64,000 bases of DNA, from the NCBI GenBank assembly GCA_006384855.1, contig VCJN01002221.1:117578-181577 (forward strand), read 5' to 3'. Both the position numbers and the translations under genes were made by a program. Origin of the DNA: Tetraselmis striata. Taxonomy: Eukaryota > Chlorophyta > Chlorodendrophyceae > Chlorodendrales > Chlorodendraceae. The notes beneath the pieces are model-generated. The model was given only the letters and a program-made list of their open reading frames with translations. It was not told the DNA's origin and ran no database searches. This document shows positions 11,601 to 22,856 of the stretch, piece by piece; position 1 is the first letter of the stretch, and each line of letters opens with the position of its first letter.

Positions 11601-14600
11601 GTGTCCCAACTGCCAGAAACATAGTGCCCTGCTGTGGCGCCTCGCAGTTGATGCTATCAGAAAAACTACAGCACAATGGAGATAGGAAAGTGCTGCGCCG
11701 GTCGAACAGTCCAGGGCCAAGCTCTGCAAGGGGGAACAAACATGGCTGAAATCATCACGACACCTGCAGCGCTCTAGTGGGAAATCGTCGGTTTGCTTTG
11801 ATCACAGTATCATCGACAACCGGCCTTCGCGAACAATCACCGTTCCGGCCGCGCACACAAGGGGAACACGGCTGACATGTTGGAATTTAACAGAGCACAA
11901 GTACTGCAAGGTGTCTTGATCTCGTGTGGCAAGACAACTATATTATCTGTGCAGCCACGATAGCATAGGTACCTCATGGACCACATCAAGTTGCGATGTT
12001 GCCGCGAAACCAGTGTGGTTGACTCGTGAAGGCAGAAAACAACGGGTCACAGAGGGCCACAAATCCCAGAGCCCCATCTGCGGCCTGGCTACCTGCCTGG
12101 CGAGTTATTGCTGTACTCACTGAGCCCCAGACTCGGCCTGCCTGACAGACTTGGTCTATTGAACGGTGCTGACTCATTCAGTCTCAGCAGGGAGCATAAA
12201 ATGATATCACAACAACAGATAACACTGCAGAGAGATAGCCCGCACCCCTTGATGGTACATTTCCTTGGCACCCAGCGGTGTTGCAGCAACCACCTATGCG
12301 GCTCACCTGCAGGGCGATTCACTGGCTTCTTCTTCGCTGGCCGAGCTTGACCTTGTTGGCCAACTATGCCCTCCTCGTCATCTGACGACACCTGCATCCA
12401 TTTCTCTGCGGCGCCAGGCTGCTCGCTGCCAGTGGGGATCTTTCTCCGGCCTCGGCCTGGTCCACTCCCCCTCTCACTGCCACGACCCGAGCTTTGAGCG
12501 ACCGCATTGCCGCCTTCTCCGTCACCTGCTGCCAAGTACATATCGCTGTGGGCAGTGTCCGGCTGAGATCTGCCCTGGGATGCCTGACTTTGGCCCTGGC
12601 CTCGGCCTCCTGTTCTCCCACGACCGCGGCCACGCGCTTTGACTTCGGTAGCCGCATCATACACCTGTCCATCATCCGGCGCAGTCTGCACCTGAGTGCC
12701 TTCTTGCCGAGCCTTGCCCGGGGGTGCCTTACTTTGACCTCGGCCTCTCCCACGGCCGCGGCCACGTCCGCGCGATTGGCCTTGCGCAACCGCATCACAA
12801 GCCTGGCCATCTTCAGACTCCGTCTGCACCCGGCCGCCGGCAGCGACAGGCTGAGCCTCGCCTGGGGATGCCTGACTTCGACCCCAGCCTCTCCCCCTGC
12901 CACGGCCACGTCCACGTCCACGTCCGCGCCCCTGGCCTTGCATGGCCAGATCACAAGCCTGTCCATCACTTGGCGCCATCTGCATCTGGCTGCTCGCACC
13001 CACAGGCCGAGCCTCGCCAGGGGAAGCCTCGGTCAGGCCATGGCCTCGTGCTCTGCCTCTCCCCCTGCCACGCCCACGGCCTCGCATGACCATACCGCAA
13101 GCTTCTGCATCACCTGACCGCGTCTGCATCTGGCTGTTTGCATTATCCGGCGGAACCTCGATCCCATTTTTGCCTTGTCCTCTGCCCCTCCCTCGCCCCC
13201 TTCCCCGACCACGACCGGGCGTGTGGGCTGGGTCTTGACTTGTTATCACACCTGCTTCCTCAGCCAACTCAGCGGCCGCTCCTTTGCCACCTGACGTGCA
13301 AGCAGCAGCTCCACAGTGTTGATATCTGCCATGTTGCTGGTACTGTGGCCTCAAATCGCAAGAGCGGCAGATGTGGGGGGCGCTCACCTTTTGAGGACCT
13401 CTGGGAGCCACCTGTAGAATTCCCATGCCTAGGACGTTTCGCATCTTTGGTGTCCGAGGTGTGCCCAGTGGTATATTCTGCGTCTACAGCGATTTGCGCC
13501 TGCCCACTGTCATGACTGTGTTTGGTCCGCCTCGGTGACGCAAGCAGTGTACCACTGCCAGCAACCATCCTTCTCTTTCCCGCCACACGCGCGCTGCTGC
13601 GTGTGGACAGGGGGGCTAATATAGTTGCTGCGTTGGGAGGGCTGCCGGCAGGTTGAGAGCGTTCTCCACTGTGTTTTTGCGCCTCCATGGCAGCACCTGC
13701 TTCACCTGAACCAACCTCCTCCTTTGCCGGATCGCCTCTTGGGTTGTTGTCACGCCCAGCCGACCGCCGTCTGCCTGTCAGCGAATGGTTGGAACACGTG
13801 TTAGAAGGTAAGTGCACAGCAGATGCCTCTATATCAATGCTACAAGTTGCCGTAAAAAACTCTAGCAATGCCTGCACCTGTCTACTTTTTGTGTCGATCG
13901 GCCTGCCCCTCTCCCGACCCATGCACTGACCTGAGGGTTGCAGTCCCAACATGGCGCACACTGCAGTAGCTGCCATACTATTGCTTCCAACCAGCTTGCC
14001 CCCCCCCCCCCCCCCCCTTCCTTTCCTGCTTGCGATGGAACCTAGCTATTGCCCCTCTATCAGGAATTTTGCGTGGCTGCATAATAAATTTGTGAAAGCT
14101 CCTGGAACAAGCAGATAAAATGGCAAGTAGAACAGGCAGAGGGGCGAAGATATAGTACCTGGCCCATTTTCGTTTAACTTGCGTTTTCCCTTCCCTGCGC
14201 CGCCACGGAGCCGCAGCAGCCCAGGGCCACATGGGGTTGGCACCTCGCTGCAGTCTGCCAGCGGATGTGCATCCGCTTCTTTCCAAGAATTTTCTTGTTG
14301 ATACACATTCAACAGTGCTGAGACATCAAGGTAGTCAGCCCACTTCCCAACTGGCGTTTGATCACTGCAAAACACGGATATCTGGATTGAAAACAAACGG
14401 AAGTGAGCCAGGACAGGGAACGGGGCGGGCAGAGAGAGGGGGGGGGGGGGGGTAATTGCGTCTAGAGTAGAGGTGTGTGAGGGTGAAAGAAAAGTGGTAA
14501 GGCCATTCCGGAGGCCAGGGGAGAGGGGGTTCCATATGGTAGAGCGTTGACTGTGGATGGCATGCGCTTTACCCTGGATGCGGAAGTGCAGACAGCCAGT

Positions 14601-15049
14601 AGACAGCATGGAGCAAGCAGCTCCGAAGCGCGCACTCTGCACACAGGTGGAGACCACGCCAGGTCGCGGACAGCTTGTCGCTGGAGGCCGCTGCAGCTGC
14701 GTATCGCTGCGCCGAGGGAATACGCGATGTCCCGTCGGGAATCCGATGGCGGGCCCTGTACAGCACTTTGCATTTCCGATGCGCTAGCGAGAAAAGGGCG
14801 CGCAACCCCACGCGGCCCCTCCGGCAGATCAGCGGCACTGAGGATGGCCACAGTGTCACCAGCGGCAACCGCGAGAAAGTTGGTGTCTGACCAGCGAATA
14901 GCGTTTGGTCGGCTGACCGGCCGCCACAAAGGCCCGTGTACTGCTGCATCCTGGCCTGTCAACGTTGCCGGTGCCTCCACGTTGCTGTCCCCGTTGGTGT
15001 TGGCCATGAGAGAACTGCCAGGGCTAAACAGCCCTGCGCGTTCTTCCAT
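8665..15049 (-). CDS. TFIIIC 90-kDa subunit-like protein (GTF3C4 family)
   Basis: A general RNA polymerase III factor that binds internal promoters of tRNA genes; this subunit has an N-terminal beta-propeller and a C-terminal zinc domain. Supported exons: 15049-14573 (AIRWSDTNFLAVAAGD, then RDLAWSPP and LLAVCTSASR, both typical of TFIIIC_delta), 14381-14244 (WADYLDVSALL), an ill-defined low-complexity exon ending at 13388, an RG-repeat exon ending at 12307, about 11653-11520 (FLAVGTRSGHCVIVRF), 11345-11168 (HNSWVTCCSW...AGHDGAVTAW), 10906-10817, 10713-10594, about 10440-10340, about 9880-9690, about 9640-9420, and a last exon ending at the 8665 stop. That exon has the zf-TFIIIC-like pattern CPGC...C...C...RCACC...CLYCG. 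Phases agree across 11345-10594 and 14573/14381; other joins are uncertain. The start could also be the second Met 14 codons in. Confidence 0.8.
10190..10211. repeat. Poly(C) tract in an intron of the TFIIIC-like gene
   Basis: Twenty-two C on the + strand (G on the coding strand). Similar tracts lie in other introns of this gene: 19 C at 13999-14017 and a G run at about 14440-14452. Confidence 0.9.
12330..13215 (-). repeat. RG-rich protein repeat within the TFIIIC-like gene
   Basis: About six imperfect copies of a roughly 40-residue unit: an acidic/Gln block (like DGQACD), then (GR)n, then ASPGEARP. The long frame ends SSDDEEG...KKKPVNRPAG at a strong donor (CCTGCAG/GTGAGC, 12307/12306), which favours translation. 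The join to the exon before (donor 13388, possible acceptor 13326/13325) does not give the RG frame directly, so a small exon or another acceptor is missing, or the RG block is intronic. RG/RGG tracts commonly bind RNA. Confidence 0.55.
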
Positions 15050-15775
15050 ACGAAGACCGAGAGAGCCTACAGCAGATAGTTCGTTTTGCTGCTCGTGACA
15101 AGATGGGTGTCTTGTTCTACTCGTCCTCTCGTTCCTCTCGTTTCGCCGCGCGGCGCGTTCGGCGCGGGTGATCGATTGAGGCAGCAGGCGGGGTGGTCGG
15201 CTTACTGCTCGAGTCTGAGCCCTGTTGGTTTCGCTCCACCCGGCGTCTCCCGCCCGCTCCGGTCAAGCCCAACTGGGCTCGTCAGGACAAACCTGGCTGA
15301 GCCCCGTTTTGTCCAGGATTTGATATTCTTGGAAAGAATAGGCGAGTTACACATCAAATTGCAGCTCTCGCGGAGCGGAGCTCAAATCCGAGGAGTTTTC
15401 CGGAATCCATCATTTTTTAAGCCCCGAAAATCTGGCGGCGCCGTAGGCGCCGCCACTCTGTATATAGTACTTAATCAGTACTGTGTTTCGCCGGGTTTGA
15501 AAAGCGACAGCATAATAATGAAAATACCATTCAGGAGTGCAGTGCCTGGACCGTCGACGACTACTTTTTGGGCATATATGTACAGATAAATAAATGCACA
15601 TAATAAATCAGACAAATAAATATTATCGCAAATATGAAGGAATGCAGATACTCTAAAGTAAAGTTAAATGATCAAATGATGTATAATTACATGCTATGGT
15701 CGGCTAGTGCATACAATATGCACCAATAAACGCATTACCACCCAGCGGCTTGGTTTGCTGGCTAGAGTGGGATGG
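15050..15775. other. Spacer with a perfect hairpin
   Basis: The intergenic stretch upstream of the TFIIIC-like gene shows no gene. At 15434-15454 two perfectly complementary 9-bp arms (GGCGGCGCC) flank a GTA loop, next to a TAGTACTTAATCAGTACTG stretch. The same kind of GC hairpin followed by TAGTACTG occurs at LINE 3' ends at 30290 and 62190, so this may be a LINE 3' scrap. Confidence 0.5.
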
Positions 15776-17748
15776 CTAGGTAGTGTTGGATGGCAAAGTT
15801 GATGCTGGCTGATTGGATGCCCACGCCGCTTGAGTTTGCTGCACCTGCATCTCTAGCACCGCTGCGAACTGTTCATGCGCTGCGCTGGTGTCGAACATCC
15901 TTATCTTATCGCTCAGAATGCTGGTCAAAGTAGTTCGGTTTGTCGACGCGGCCAGCAGCTGCTTGCCAACGCACCATACAGCATGCATCGCTTGCAAAGA
16001 CATTTTCTTTAGTTTCTTCAGTGCCGCAATCGCATCGCTTTGTGAAGTTGAGCCTCGTATGCCAAGCGGGGTTGTTGCTAGTGGCCGGTCCGTTCATGTG
16101 CAAGGGGTGCGCTAGCTCGCGATGTCGATGCATGTTGAGCGTCCGTCACTGCAGAGTTTGCACACACGGCAGCGGGGGCAGCCCCTCCCCCCCCTCCGTT
16201 GGAATTCACGCACGTCGGCAGTCTCTGCCCGGATTGCCCACAGCTTGACATCAGACACTGTGGCTGTCGCATACATGCTCAGCCACTTAATAAGGTCATC
16301 CCAATAGCCGCCGCGTCCACGTCAACAATCTGCGGCGATGCGTAGAAGCCACCTTGTGAGGCAATCCAGCACACCTGGCAAAATACCGCACCAATTAGCA
16401 ATGAATACACAATTGATGATGATAGCATGCGAGCACATATAAGGCAGATATATGCAACTACATATTATTGTGGTGGTGATGTCAAATCACCTGCGCAACA
16501 ATGCACTCTTTCACACTAGCCTTAATATCAATTTTCCTGTCACGTGCGGCTTTGCGCTTTGCCAACTCGAGCTGCTCTTGCTGGCGTCTGCACCTCATTT
16601 CTTCGGTGTACGTCTTCTTCTTTGTGCCTGTAAACATGCGATACATCACGTTTGATTGTTATGCATATTTGCTGCACATTGCACATACATACTTTGTTAT
16701 AAATGTTTACGTACACAATGGACAACACATGCATGGAGGATATGGTACCTGGCTGAGAGCTTCCTCAAACGCCGCCCCAATCCCTTGCTCATCGAAGCGC
16801 ACACCAGCCCGCCTATCGGCTATGTGTGCAAGATGTTCCTGCACCGCACCTCCTTTGCAACGATGTTCCATTCTTCTCGGGTGACCGATTTTGACCCGGG
16901 CAACTCCTTATAGTGATAGAGCCTGAAGTTGATGCGCGCAGTCTTGATGCTGCTGAGCGATCCGATCTGAAACTTGAGCTTTAAAATAGCAGGTTCTGAG
17001 CTCATGGATGTGACAGCTCCAATTCCCAAGTACTGGACATATAAGCGATCACACTGCTACCCCACTGATTTTCCCATACGAAGCATTCGAACGCGATGGA
17101 GTGGCCCATCACCGAGAAGAATGACGTTTGATGGTCGATTGATGGCATCCAAAAGCTCTGGACGATAGTTGGGGTGCGACAGGAAGCCCATTGCCCAGCT
17201 GTGAGAGAGGTAGCACTCATCCCTAGTCCACTTGGGCACACAAGGACGACAAAGGATGAAATCCTCGGCGCAACCATGGCCGTTCAGGTGCATATCTCGC
17301 TGCAGATTCTCAACTCCCCGTGTAGGATCCCAATAGCTGGCAAGCAAGTCGAGCTGGGAACTGCGTTTTGTACCAATCACTATGCTGCGTGAGGTATCGT
17401 TGATATTCCAGGAAAATAGCGTTTGCATCTCTCGATGCAATGCTGCCGTAAATCCTCTGCGGTTTGGCTGCTGAGAATATGAAGCGGGATCGGCTTCTCA
17501 CTAGAGTCTGGGTATGAAGTGCAAGCTGGATCATCACCTTTCATCAAGCCCAGATTCGGGCGCAAATACTCTTCACGATGACCGCAAGCAAGGGCGAGTG
17601 CTACCCAGTCATAATTGACGGAGAGGCTGACATTGACGGGGTCATCACACGAGTCCAGCACAGATAAGCGCGTATTTGCATTTTTCATGTGTTCGTGTAT
17701 ATGTATCCCGTCCACTGTGATGATTAATGCCACTGGAATGTGGGGCAA
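15776..17748 (-). pseudogene. Unidentified multi-exon gene or gene remnant
   Basis: Several minus-strand stretches look like real exons, but I do not recognise the family. 17748-17380 encodes a globular segment (NYDWVALALACGHREEYLRP). The next piece (about 17400-17057, SYWDPTRGVENLQRDMHLNG, then FLSHPNYRPELLDAINRPSN) follows in another frame without an obvious intron. 17029-16820 has ARINFRLYHYKELPG. About 16640-16500 gives a charged helix (RQQEQLELAKRKAARDRK) with a donor after GTTGCGCAG. About 16300-16130 has WDDLIKWLSMYATATVSDVK. 16003-15776 ends the frame with a Gln-rich helix. The change of frame near 17400 suggests decay or an assembly error. It lies head to head with the TPR pseudogene. 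Confidence 0.4.
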
Positions 17749-17821
17749 TCTTTTCTTCAGGGTCTGGATGTGGTAACATCAGAAACCTGATGTGATGCTT
17801 GGCGCCCTGCTGCGATGTTGC

Positions 17822-18786
17822 CAGGGAAAGTTTGAGGCCGCAATCGCAAACTACACCAAGGCGATCGAGATCCAGACATAGCACTGCCGCGCGTACTACA
17901 ACCGCGCCTTCAGCCACGACCGGCTGCGGAACTACTCTGCCGATGTGGAGGGCTACACACGCGCACTGAAGGTGCCCCCCCCCCCCTTCCTTGCTCACTA
18001 TCAATTAACGATGAAACCCTGTCTAATGGCACAGCCTAGCATACCGAGAATGGGATGGGATTGCAGCTCCACATCCCACTGTAAAACCATAAACGCTCCG
18101 ATGCATTTGCTGGGTGTTATGTCTGAACGATGTCCCGCCCAGGTTCAAATGTCTATCTGTGATCCGACTCTACAGTAATGAGAGAAGAATTCGACCGTCG
18201 TTACTGCTCTTCTGTAGATTTGAAAAATATTGGCATACTGTGTTGAAGTGACGTGATGCAATTCGTCGAGTTGTAGTTGACAAGTGGTCCCTGAATGGCA
18301 TGGTTTTTTCGCACGACATTACTGTTCCAGTCATTGTGCTGGCGTTCTTTTTAATATATGCCACCCGCATGAATAGTGACGCATGCTGCCATCCTGGAAG
18401 CGCCCGGATCAAAGGCATTGCCCGAGCTGCACCCGTAGACTGACATCCGGTTGCCCTTTGCGCCTCCCTTCTGACAACGGAGCTCGAGCCAAACAACCCC
18501 ACGGCGTACAACAACCGCAGCAGCCTGTACGAGCGGCTGGGCAACCTGCAGGCCGCGATGCAGGACTTCAGCCGAGCGACGGAACTGGACTCCAAGGCGG
18601 CGCTCTCCTTCAATGCGCGCGGCATGCTGCAGAAAAAATGGCCAAGCACGCCGCCGCGCTCGCGGACTTCAACGCCGCTGTGGCGCTGGACCCCGGCAAC
18701 GAGAGCTTCCTGCGCAACTCTGCGCTGTGCCACCGCGCGTGCGAGAACCTGCAGGAGGCTGTCCGCGACTTTTCCACGCTCTTGGA
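17822..18786 (+). pseudogene. TPR repeat gene fragment, broken
   Basis: Two exons hold at least four tetratricopeptide repeats resembling the long TPR proteins of algae (TTC6-like). Exon A (about 17822-17970) has KFEAAIANYTKAIEIQ and YYNRAFSHDRLRNYSADVEGY. Exon B (about 18479-18786) has AYNNRSSLYERLGNLQAAMQ, then AALADFNAAVALDPGNESF and a final repeat. TPRs form helical scaffolds for protein binding. Exon A has an in-frame TAG at 17879-17881. In exon B the frame changes at a six-A run near 18636, which might be a sequencing slip. No upstream exons were found, so this is most likely a partial duplicate of a larger gene. Confidence 0.7.
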
Positions 18787-18789
18787 GGT

Positions 18790-19621
18790 GCCTCTGCCCC
18801 TCCTGCACCTTTCACCCCATCTGAACTCCCCCAAAACGCCTGTCGTGTCGTAAATCCGCAGTGCCACTCGATAGTCATCACCCGGTTGGACCATAGAAGG
18901 CAAGCTGCGCTGTCTCAGAGCTACACTGAGCCGAATACACCCTCCACACACCGCAGATGTCCCTATACGGCATGCATCAGTCCTTCTTTTTGCATGACTT
19001 CAGTTGGCAACAAGATGCACACCACCAGCGCAATGTGTCCTTTGCCTTTTTTTAAGTGCCGAAAGCACGCGCTGCATCAACGACGTCGGAAAAGCACTCG
19101 GCCGCCCGCATGTCACCAGGCGAGGAGTGGGGCGCAGCGGCGGGGGCACCATGCGGTCCTTGGCCCGGGTCAATTCGGGGGGATTGGGCGGCCATCGCGT
19201 GCCTGCATGGGTAAACGGGCACGAGGGGAATAGTTATGGGTATGGGCAGGTAGCTACGAGCAAGGCCTAGCGGACCTGAGGGGGCATCCTCAGGCATCCT
19301 CAAGCTATGGGGTGTTTTTAGCGCTCCGGTCCGGCCCGGGATGACGCCCCCCGACCCGGCCCGGGTCAGCGGCCGCCGCATCTACCCATCTGAGCCCCCA
19401 AGACTCAGCGGAAGGCGGTGGCATGTAAGTCCCCGCTGCGTACGTCCGTCGTTGTGCAGTTCTGGGGCCGCAGCGGCTGTGGACAACGGGATATGTGTGT
19501 CTGGTTGGGGGTTGGCCCGGCTGGAGGTCGGCATCACAAGAAGGTGGAACGCCGGGCGATGAATCCGGGAATCGAGTCGGTAGTATTTCGGATATATGTC
19601 GGGATGACCGGAGCGGCTCCC
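18790..19621. other. No gene seen
   Basis: No splice-consistent or domain-bearing frame was found between the TPR remnant and the inverted-repeat arm at 19622. Confidence 0.5.
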
Positions 19622-19874
19622 TGAGTAGGAAGGGAGGGAGGGAGGAAGAACGGCCGCCTGTGCTGCGGACGATTTGGGGTTTGGTTACATGCTGTTTGGG
19701 GCAGAAAGTAGAAGAAAAATTCGCCCCGCCGGGACATCGGCCGAAGCCGCCCCAACACTTCACCTCTTGCGCTAGCTGCATACCTTTAGTCGTAGGTCTG
19801 GCATAGCCCGTAGACCATTGCCTCATTCGAACCCCGAAGGCCTATCTATGGGTACTGTACAACGGAGTGTCGCC
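19622..19874 (+). repeat. Left arm of a long inverted repeat
   Basis: About 250 bp matching the reverse complement of 22857-23193 with few mismatches. The match runs from the GAAGGGAGGGAGG run through GACGATTTGGGGTTTGG and on to GTACAACGGAGTGTCGCC. The pair looks like the ends of a DNA element or foldback. No target duplication was resolved outside the arms. Part of this sequence (CGGCCGAAGCCGCCCCAAC) recurs at about 62328-62363. Confidence 0.8.
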
Positions 19875-20271
19875 TACCCACCGTACCTAAGGCTTTCCTT
19901 CACTGGATCGCTGCCTCAACGTTTACCATACGGCCGTCGTACGGGTACACGCTGCAAGGGTTTCACTGTTGCCAGTCCTATCCAGAAGGGGGCGGGAAAG
20001 CAACCGGCGTCGCTTCATCGTCGAGCAGTATGCTGCGTGGCGACGAGGCGCTGCAGGCTTCTTCCTCCCCCAGTACTTTCCGTGCATTCTCTGGACGCCC
20101 TCCCTCGTGCACTCTCCCTGTAACCATCATACCGAGTCGAGCTGTCCAACAGTGGAGCCACCACGCACGGTTGCCGAGCGGTGTTGGCAATCGTTGTGTG
20201 ATGCACTCAGCACCCCTTGCTCAAAGCCGAAACCCGCACCCCTTGCTCAAAGCTGAAACCCGGGCGACAAC

Positions 20272-22074
20272 ATGAAGGAGGCATACGTGTCGGTGCTCGC
20301 TCCATCTCAGCTCGGCGTTGGCATTCCCGCGGGCGACTCTGTGCTCATCCACGGCGTCCGGCTCATCGCCGAGAAGCTTGGCCCACGTGCCGTCATCGTC
20401 CACACAGACCTTCGCAACGCTTACAACGAAGCATGGCGCCGCACCATCATCCAACGCCACATCGATTGCTCTCCACTACACCCTGTCATCCCTGCGCTCC
20501 TAGCCTCCCTCTCCACGGACTCGTATCTGGTCGTGGACGACCGGTCCGCCCCTCTGCGGTCGGAGGACGGCGTGCAACAGGGCGCACCTTTGGCCACGAC
20601 TTCCTTTTGCGTCGCGATTCACCCCGAGGTGCAGCAGTGTGATACCACGTTGGAGGTCAATGACGGGGCGGCGCGCTTCAACGCCGACGATGGAATTTTG
20701 GTGGGCCTTCCGGAGCACGTTTGGCCGGCTCTTCACGCCTTCCGCACGTCCATCAAGGCGTCCGTGGGGCTTGAGGTGCGCTTCGACAAGATGCAGGCGT
20801 ACAGCGCAGACATGGAGGCGGCGCGGCGTGAGGCTCCGGCCGACATCGAGTGGCCAGAGCTAGATGGCCATCACGGCATCGCGGTCCTCAACGTGCCGCT
20901 CGGATCGCCAGAGTATGTGCATGCGTACATGCGCGGCAAGGCGGAGGAGCTACGAGAGGAGGTGGACGCTAGCCTGAGCAAGCTTCTGTCTGCCAAGCCC
21001 AGCCGTCGGTACACCCACGCCTTGCATCACCACGCATGGGCCCTGCTCAAGCATTGCATGCAACACAAGGCGGGGTATTGGCTCCGCAATCGTCTTCCGT
21101 CCGAGGTGGAGGCCTTTGCGGAGGCGGTGGATGCCACCATCCTCGCGGCGGTCGAACGGGTGCTAGGGGTCTCTTTTGATCCCTCCACGTACGGCACCGA
21201 CACCAATCCGGTGGTCACCGATTTCTTGGCGGAGCTTCTGCACGACCCCGACCCCATGGCAGCGGAGGTGGCTACCTTGAGCGAGGATGCAGTGGCCAGG
21301 GCGCGCAGCAGGCTTCACCTCCCCACTCGATTGAAGGGAGCTGGCATCCGCCGCATGGCTGCCGTTCGTGATGCCGCCTTCATCGGCTGCATGAATGCCA
21401 TCCTCCCAAGGTTCCTGACTAGGAACTCCGGCACCAACACCCCCACCCCTGGTTTCTTCGACCCACAGCTCGGGTCCGTACTTGGCCGAGGCAGCTTCAA
21501 CGCAAATTCTTCCGCCCGCCAGTATGACCACTTCCTCAACGATGCTCATGGGTCGGACAGCTACGCCGCGGAGATGCGCGAGGCGTGGGGTCGCCTCCAA
21601 GCGGCTATTGCTGGCCATCTCGGCGACGCAGATGCACGCCAGATGGAGCGGGAAGTGGAGGCTGCGTCGGGCTCGCAAAAGGAGCTGACGGCATTTCTAG
21701 CCCAGGCCAACAACTCTCGGCTTCGAAATGAGGTGTGCGCTCTCCTTGCCACATGTAGGGAACGGATCTTGTTCAACCAGCTCGACGCGGCGTCAGGCAT
21801 GTGGACAGTGGCCATCCCCACCGCGCGGACAGCCATGACTCCGCATGAGCTGCGGGAGGTCGCTGCCGGGTACTTCTTTCTGCCTAGCCCGTGCTTGGCC
21901 CCGGTGGTTGGGTGCCTGATTATTCTGCCCTCGACGGAGCACAACCCCGTCATTGTTGATCTATACGGCGACGCGCTCATGAACCTCCCGGCGCCTGGAG
22001 ACGCTCACTGGCGTGTACAGCACGACGCTATCGCAGATGCCTTCCGCGACCACTGTGTTCACGACCTAAGCTAG
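20272..22074 (+). pseudogene. LINE reverse transcriptase (N-terminally truncated)
   Basis: A 600-residue frame. GVGIPAGDSVLIHGVR is followed by motif A (IVHTDLRNAYNEAWRR, catalytic Asp), motif B (GVQQGAPLATTSF) and motif C (FNADDG, ADD box). A thumb and an alpha-helical region follow. The fingers upstream of the GVGIP block are absent, so the copy is truncated and not competent on its own. The frame ends at TAG 22072-22074, just before the nuclease-like frame. Confidence 0.85.
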
Positions 22075-22094
22075 GTATCGCGGTACGGCGGGAG

Positions 22095-22799
22095 GTGGAT
22101 GACTTGTTCCAGCAGGCAGTGCCTCTCGGCAACACCGTACCCCGGGATGAACTCAAGGACCTAGTGCCGGACGCAGAGCTCTCCCTTCCGGCGTTCAACG
22201 TCGTGACCGGGAGCTATGATCCCCGGAGCTTGAAGTCCACGCTGCTAGAGTTCAAGACTATGCGGTACGGGATCAAGTACACTTCAGTGCCCCGGGCCAC
22301 AGCTGTGGATCGGTTTGAGCGCTCCCTGTTGGGCGACATACAACGGGGGTTGGCTGCGCGGGACGCGGCGTGGCACAACACGGAGCCCGGACAGAAGGGT
22401 CCTCTTCGAGACATCCTGGATATGTCGGAGTACACGGGCATGGTCTTCGGCACAGTGGGTGAGGTGAGCAAGGGGGTGCACCGCACAGTGCGTAGTGGTA
22501 TCGCATGCTTGGCTGCGGACCGGGGTGCCCTCTCATCGCGGGGCACTCGGTGCATCACCCGGGCTCACCAGGAGGCCTTGCTCGCAAGAGATTTCCTCGG
22601 GGTCCTGAGCTTGGTGGCCGCTCGAGAGCGTGCTCGCTGCCTCATCAGACGGCGCAGATTCGTCTCCCATCCCGTTGCTGAAGCTGCACAGCACGTCCGA
22701 GGATCACCCACACACACACGTGCTCGCGTGGCCCGGACTCTGAACCGTGTGCGCATCACTCATCCATCCCGCCTTATGCGGGATGCGGGCCGCTTTTAG
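22095..22799 (+). pseudogene. LINE C-terminal PD-(D/E)XK-like nuclease part
   Basis: This frame follows the RT in a different register. LKSTLLEFKTMRYG holds an E-x-K pair after a short Asp-bearing stretch (YDPRS), as in restriction-like endonucleases. Conserved-looking blocks FERSLLGDIQRGLAARD and GMVFGTVGEVSKGVH follow. RLE-bearing LINEs cut their own target with such a domain. Assigning catalysis here is inference from the EFK motif and its position. The C-terminal end is shifted and ends at the 3' hairpin. Confidence 0.6.
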
Positions 22800-22856
22800 G
22801 CGGCTTGCTGTGTTGATTTTCTAATTCTGGGGAACTGCCCTTTTGTAATTCACACA

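Larger units (their letters stand above)
20270..22856 (+). mobile_element. 5'-truncated LINE with C-terminal nuclease
   Basis: A non-LTR retrotransposon copy that begins in the middle of the RT domain and runs to a 3' UTR with a GCCGC-TTTTAG-GCGGC hairpin (about 22780-22796) and a TTTTGTAATTCACAC end. The 7-bp GGCGACA occurs at both borders (20263-20269 and 22857-22863), a plausible target duplication. If right, the copy landed exactly at the inner end of the right inverted-repeat arm. It has one long RT frame and a second frame for the nuclease part. The 5' truncation is typical of incomplete target-primed reverse transcription. Confidence 0.75.

Noticed and set aside
12364-12999. Alternative minus-strand and plus-strand frames over the RG repeat block
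   Set aside because: Shadows of the repetitive GC-rich RG frame.
15906-16133. Plus-strand frames opposite the unidentified gene
   Set aside because: The minus strand has the splice-consistent, charged-helix exons; the plus-strand frames are shadows.
19795-19850. Possible tRNA-like A and B boxes (TGGCATAGCCCG, ATTCGAACCCC)
   Set aside because: Spacing is too short for a tRNA, no acceptor stem pairs, and it lies in the inverted-repeat arm. A tRNA-derived origin of the arm remains possible but unsupported.
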